Positions 62,046 to 64,000 of a stretch of 64,000 nt of DNA are shown one piece after another. Location of the stretch: contig NZ_JAUFPL010000001.1 in the NCBI RefSeq assembly GCF_030409215.1, positions 1 to 64,000 on the forward strand. Reading direction: 5' to 3'. A program made the position numbers and the translations under genes. Origin of the DNA: Halomonas ramblicola. GTDB lineage: Bacteria; Pseudomonadota; Gammaproteobacteria; Pseudomonadales; Halomonadaceae. Below the pieces are notes generated by a model. It saw nothing but the letters and a program-made list of their open reading frames with translations, did no database searches and was not told the origin of the DNA. Each line of letters opens with the position of its first letter. The first letter of the stretch is position 1.

Positions 62046-63740
62046 TCAGGCCCGTTCGCGGCGGCGGATCGGCGCCTCGCCGTCGTCACGGCGGCGGCGC
62101 GGGGCGCGCTCGGGGGCGCCGCGATCCTCGCTGATCTCCAGCGGGCGGCCGGCGACCCGGGCGCGGGCCATCTTGGCCAGGATGCTGGACGGCAGGCTAC
62201 TGGGCAGCTCGACCACGGAGAAGGCGTTGCGGATGTCGATGCGCCCGATGCGGTTGCCCTCGATGCCGCCCTCGTTGGCCAGGGCGCCGACCAGTTGGCC
62301 GGGCTTGACACCGTCCTTGTGGCCGACGGAGACGCGGTAGCGAATCATGCCCTCGCTGGGACCGCGCTCGCGGTTCGGCGGCTTGCCGTCACGCGGGGCA
62401 CGCTCCTTGCGCGGCGCCTGCAGGCGACCGATGGGCGCCTCGTCGGCGCGGGCCAGGCGGGCGAAGGCGCAGGCCAGCTCGATGGGGTCGTAACCCTCGG
62501 CCACCAGGCGCTCCACCAGGGCACTCTGCTCCTCGGCACCGGCGGTCAGGGCGGCCACCACCTTGTGGTGGAAGACCTCGTCGCGGTGGGCGCGGATGGC
62601 GGCCTCGTCGGGCAGCGCCATCTCGGTCATCTTCTGGCCGGTGGCCTGCTCCATCCAGCCCACCTTGCGGCCCTCGCGGAAGCCGGCGAAGGTGATGGCG
62701 ATGCCGGTACGCCCGGCGCGGCCGGTACGGCCGATGCGGTGGGTGTAGGCCTCGGCATCCTGGGGCAGGTCGTAGTTGATGACGTGGGTGAGGCGCGGCA
62801 CGTCGAGGCCACGGGCGGCCACGTCGGTGGCGATCAGCACGTCGATCTTGCCGCGCTTGAGACGCTGGATGGTGCGCTCGCGCAGGCTCTGGTCGAGGTC
62901 GCCGGATAGACTGGCCACGTTCAGGCCTCGCGCGGACAGCTGTTCCATCAGGGTGGTGCAGGCGGCACGGGTGCGCACGAAGACGATGGCGCCGTCCACC
63001 GGCTCCACCTCGAGGATGCGTGCCAGCGCCTCCAGCTTGGCGCCGCCGTCGACGCGCACCAGGCGCTGCTCGATGTTCTCGCCGGTGGTGGTGCGCGATT
63101 CGATGGCCACCTTCACCGGGTCGACCAGGTAGCGGTTGACGATGCGCTCGATCTCGGCCGGCAGGGTGGCGGAGAAGAATACCCGCTGGGCGTCCTGGGG
63201 GGTGTCGGCGACCACGCGCTTGACGTCGTCGATGAAGCCCATGCGCAGCATCTCGTCGGCCTCGTCGAGCACCAGGGCATTCAGGCCCTCGAGCTTGAGG
63301 CTGCCGCGATCCAGGTGATCGATGACCCGGCCGGGGGTGCCCACCACCACCTGGGCGCCGCGCTTGAGCGCCTGCAGCTGGTCGCGGTATTCCATGCCGC
63401 CGCACAGGATGGCCACTTCCAGGCCCTGGAGGTTCTGGCCGTACTTGCTGAAGGAGACGGCCACCTGCTGGGCCAACTCGCGGGTCGGCGCCAGCACCAG
63501 CACCTGGGGTTCGCGGCGACTCAGGTCGAGGCGCGAGAGCAGCGGCAGGGCGAAGGCCGCGGTCTTGCCGGTACCGGTCTGGGCCTGGCCCAGCATGTCG
63601 CGCCCTTCCAGCAGGGCCGGGATGGTCTCGGCCTGGATGGGGGACGGGGTCTGGTAGCCCAGGGTCTCCACGGCGGAGAGAACGGCAGGCAGCAGGGCAA
63701 GATCGCCGAAACTCGGCGAGGCGACGGAGGAAGAGGTCAT
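62046..63740 (-). CDS. DEAD-box ATP-dependent RNA helicase with DbpA-type RNA-binding domain (DeaD/CsdA-like)
   Basis: A 564-residue protein. Motifs in order: Q-motif YQTPSPIQAETI, Walker A AQTGTGKT (53-60), APTRELAQQ, GTPGRVIDH, DEAD in LVLDEADEMLRMG, SATLP, VFVRTRAA, IATDVAARGLDVP and HRIGRTGRAGR. A linker is followed by a DbpA RNA-binding domain (RYRVSVGHKDGVKPGQLVGA) and a basic Arg-rich tail. This is the CsdA/DeaD plan, acting in ribosome assembly and mRNA decay, often at low temperature. The ATG at 63740 is used; a TTG one codon earlier is also open. Confidence 0.92.
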   Translation of the reverse strand: MTSSSVASPSFGDLALLPAVLSAVETLGYQTPSPIQAETIPALLEGRDMLGQAQTGTGKTAAFALPLLSRLDLSRREPQVLVLAPTRELAQQVAVSFSKYGQNLQGLEVAILCGGMEYRDQLQALKRGAQVVVGTPGRVIDHLDRGSLKLEGLNALVLDEADEMLRMGFIDDVKRVVADTPQDAQRVFFSATLPAEIERIVNRYLVDPVKVAIESRTTTGENIEQRLVRVDGGAKLEALARILEVEPVDGAIVFVRTRAACTTLMEQLSARGLNVASLSGDLDQSLRERTIQRLKRGKIDVLIATDVAARGLDVPRLTHVINYDLPQDAEAYTHRIGRTGRAGRTGIAITFAGFREGRKVGWMEQATGQKMTEMALPDEAAIRAHRDEVFHHKVVAALTAGAEEQSALVERLVAEGYDPIELACAFARLARADEAPIGRLQAPRKERAPRDGKPPNRERGPSEGMIRYRVSVGHKDGVKPGQLVGALANEGGIEGNRIGRIDIRNAFSVVELPSSLPSSILAKMARARVAGRPLEISEDRGAPERAPRRRRDDGEAPIRRRERA

Positions 63741-64000
63741 CAATCACACCTTGGTAGGCCGGGATCACCGGCAGAAATTCAATGGCGTCCCTGACGCATG
63801 GCATACGGTCAGGCGCGCTGCATCCGATCATGGGCAGCACGGGACATCGGAGTCGGGGACGCCGGTCGCACCTGGCATTGGATCCGCGCCATCGGCGATG
63901 GCGGCAAGGACCGCTGTGGCGACCGTCTGCGCCGATCTCGCCCGGGTGGCGGGATCTCGATGGCGCTCCATCTACACAATTCGAACGCGTGCGGTGCGAC
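63741..64000. other. Upstream region of the DEAD-box helicase gene
   Basis: 260 bp to the window edge with no supported gene. DeaD-type genes often have long regulated leaders, so this may be 5' untranslated sequence; I see no clear promoter. An ORF at the edge cannot be excluded because the sequence ends. Confidence 0.4.

Overview
The window is GC-rich, densely packed gammaproteobacterial chromosome. Its gene content (OsmC, KatG, SbcCD, a TTT transporter, many sugar and peptide ABC systems, and REP-like palindromes of the GGTAGGAGGGCA type) suggests Halomonas or a close relative. This assignment is an inference from family content and style; there is no rRNA, tRNA or other phylogenetic marker in the window.

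Layout. 0-6.3 kb: an unidentified membrane protein, then a LacI-controlled catabolic operon (thuA-like, Gfo/Idh/MocA, solute-binding protein, lacI) read leftward from a double palindromic operator at 6018-6050. 6.3-11 kb: an MscS-type channel, an amidoligase plus class-I glutamine-amidotransferase pair, and osmC. 11-15 kb: an aldo/keto reductase followed by a 2.9 kb insert (LysR regulator, TmpB-like HD oxygenase, TmpA-like dioxygenase). The insert is bounded by two copies of the last 54 bp of the reductase gene, and the second copy restores a stop-codon overlap with a DUF1415 gene. 15-24.2 kb: housekeeping and stress genes (DUF1415, nfi, sbcD-sbcC, katG, DUF503, trxC). 24.5-32.7 kb: an M28 peptidase and a five-gene peptide-type ABC importer with stop/start overlaps.

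32.7-39 kb is an AT-richer accessory stretch: an NfeD-like protein, a BNR-repeat protein, an IS5-type transposase remnant, an unknown alpha/beta hydrolase, a secreted C69-type peptidase with Ser in place of the expected Cys, and possible IS-end repeats. 39-46.6 kb: glutamate dehydrogenase, a Vgb-like beta-propeller protein, a HepT/MntA toxin-antitoxin pair, three unidentified overlapping genes, an 886 bp repeat-rich region with almost no coding capacity, a monooxygenase-like membrane protein and a DUF1428 gene. 46.6-51.7 kb: a complete D-(-)-tartrate module (gntR, tctC, tctA, tctB, tarD). 51.8-62 kb: argE, then a seven-gene leftward sugar operon (SDR, ABC ATPase, permease, binding protein, isomerase, Gfo/Idh, aldose 1-epimerase) divergent from a ROK repressor, with matching 20 bp direct repeats in the shared promoter region. 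62-64 kb: a DEAD-box RNA helicase.

Taken together the window is mostly scavenging: substrate-specific regulators sit beside dedicated importers and one to four catabolic enzymes, interleaved with DNA-repair and oxidative-stress genes. The most noteworthy item is the probable phosphonate (2-trimethylaminoethylphosphonate type) island, whose insertion scar can be read directly from the sequence. I found no CRISPR array, no rRNA or tRNA gene, and no intact mobile element.
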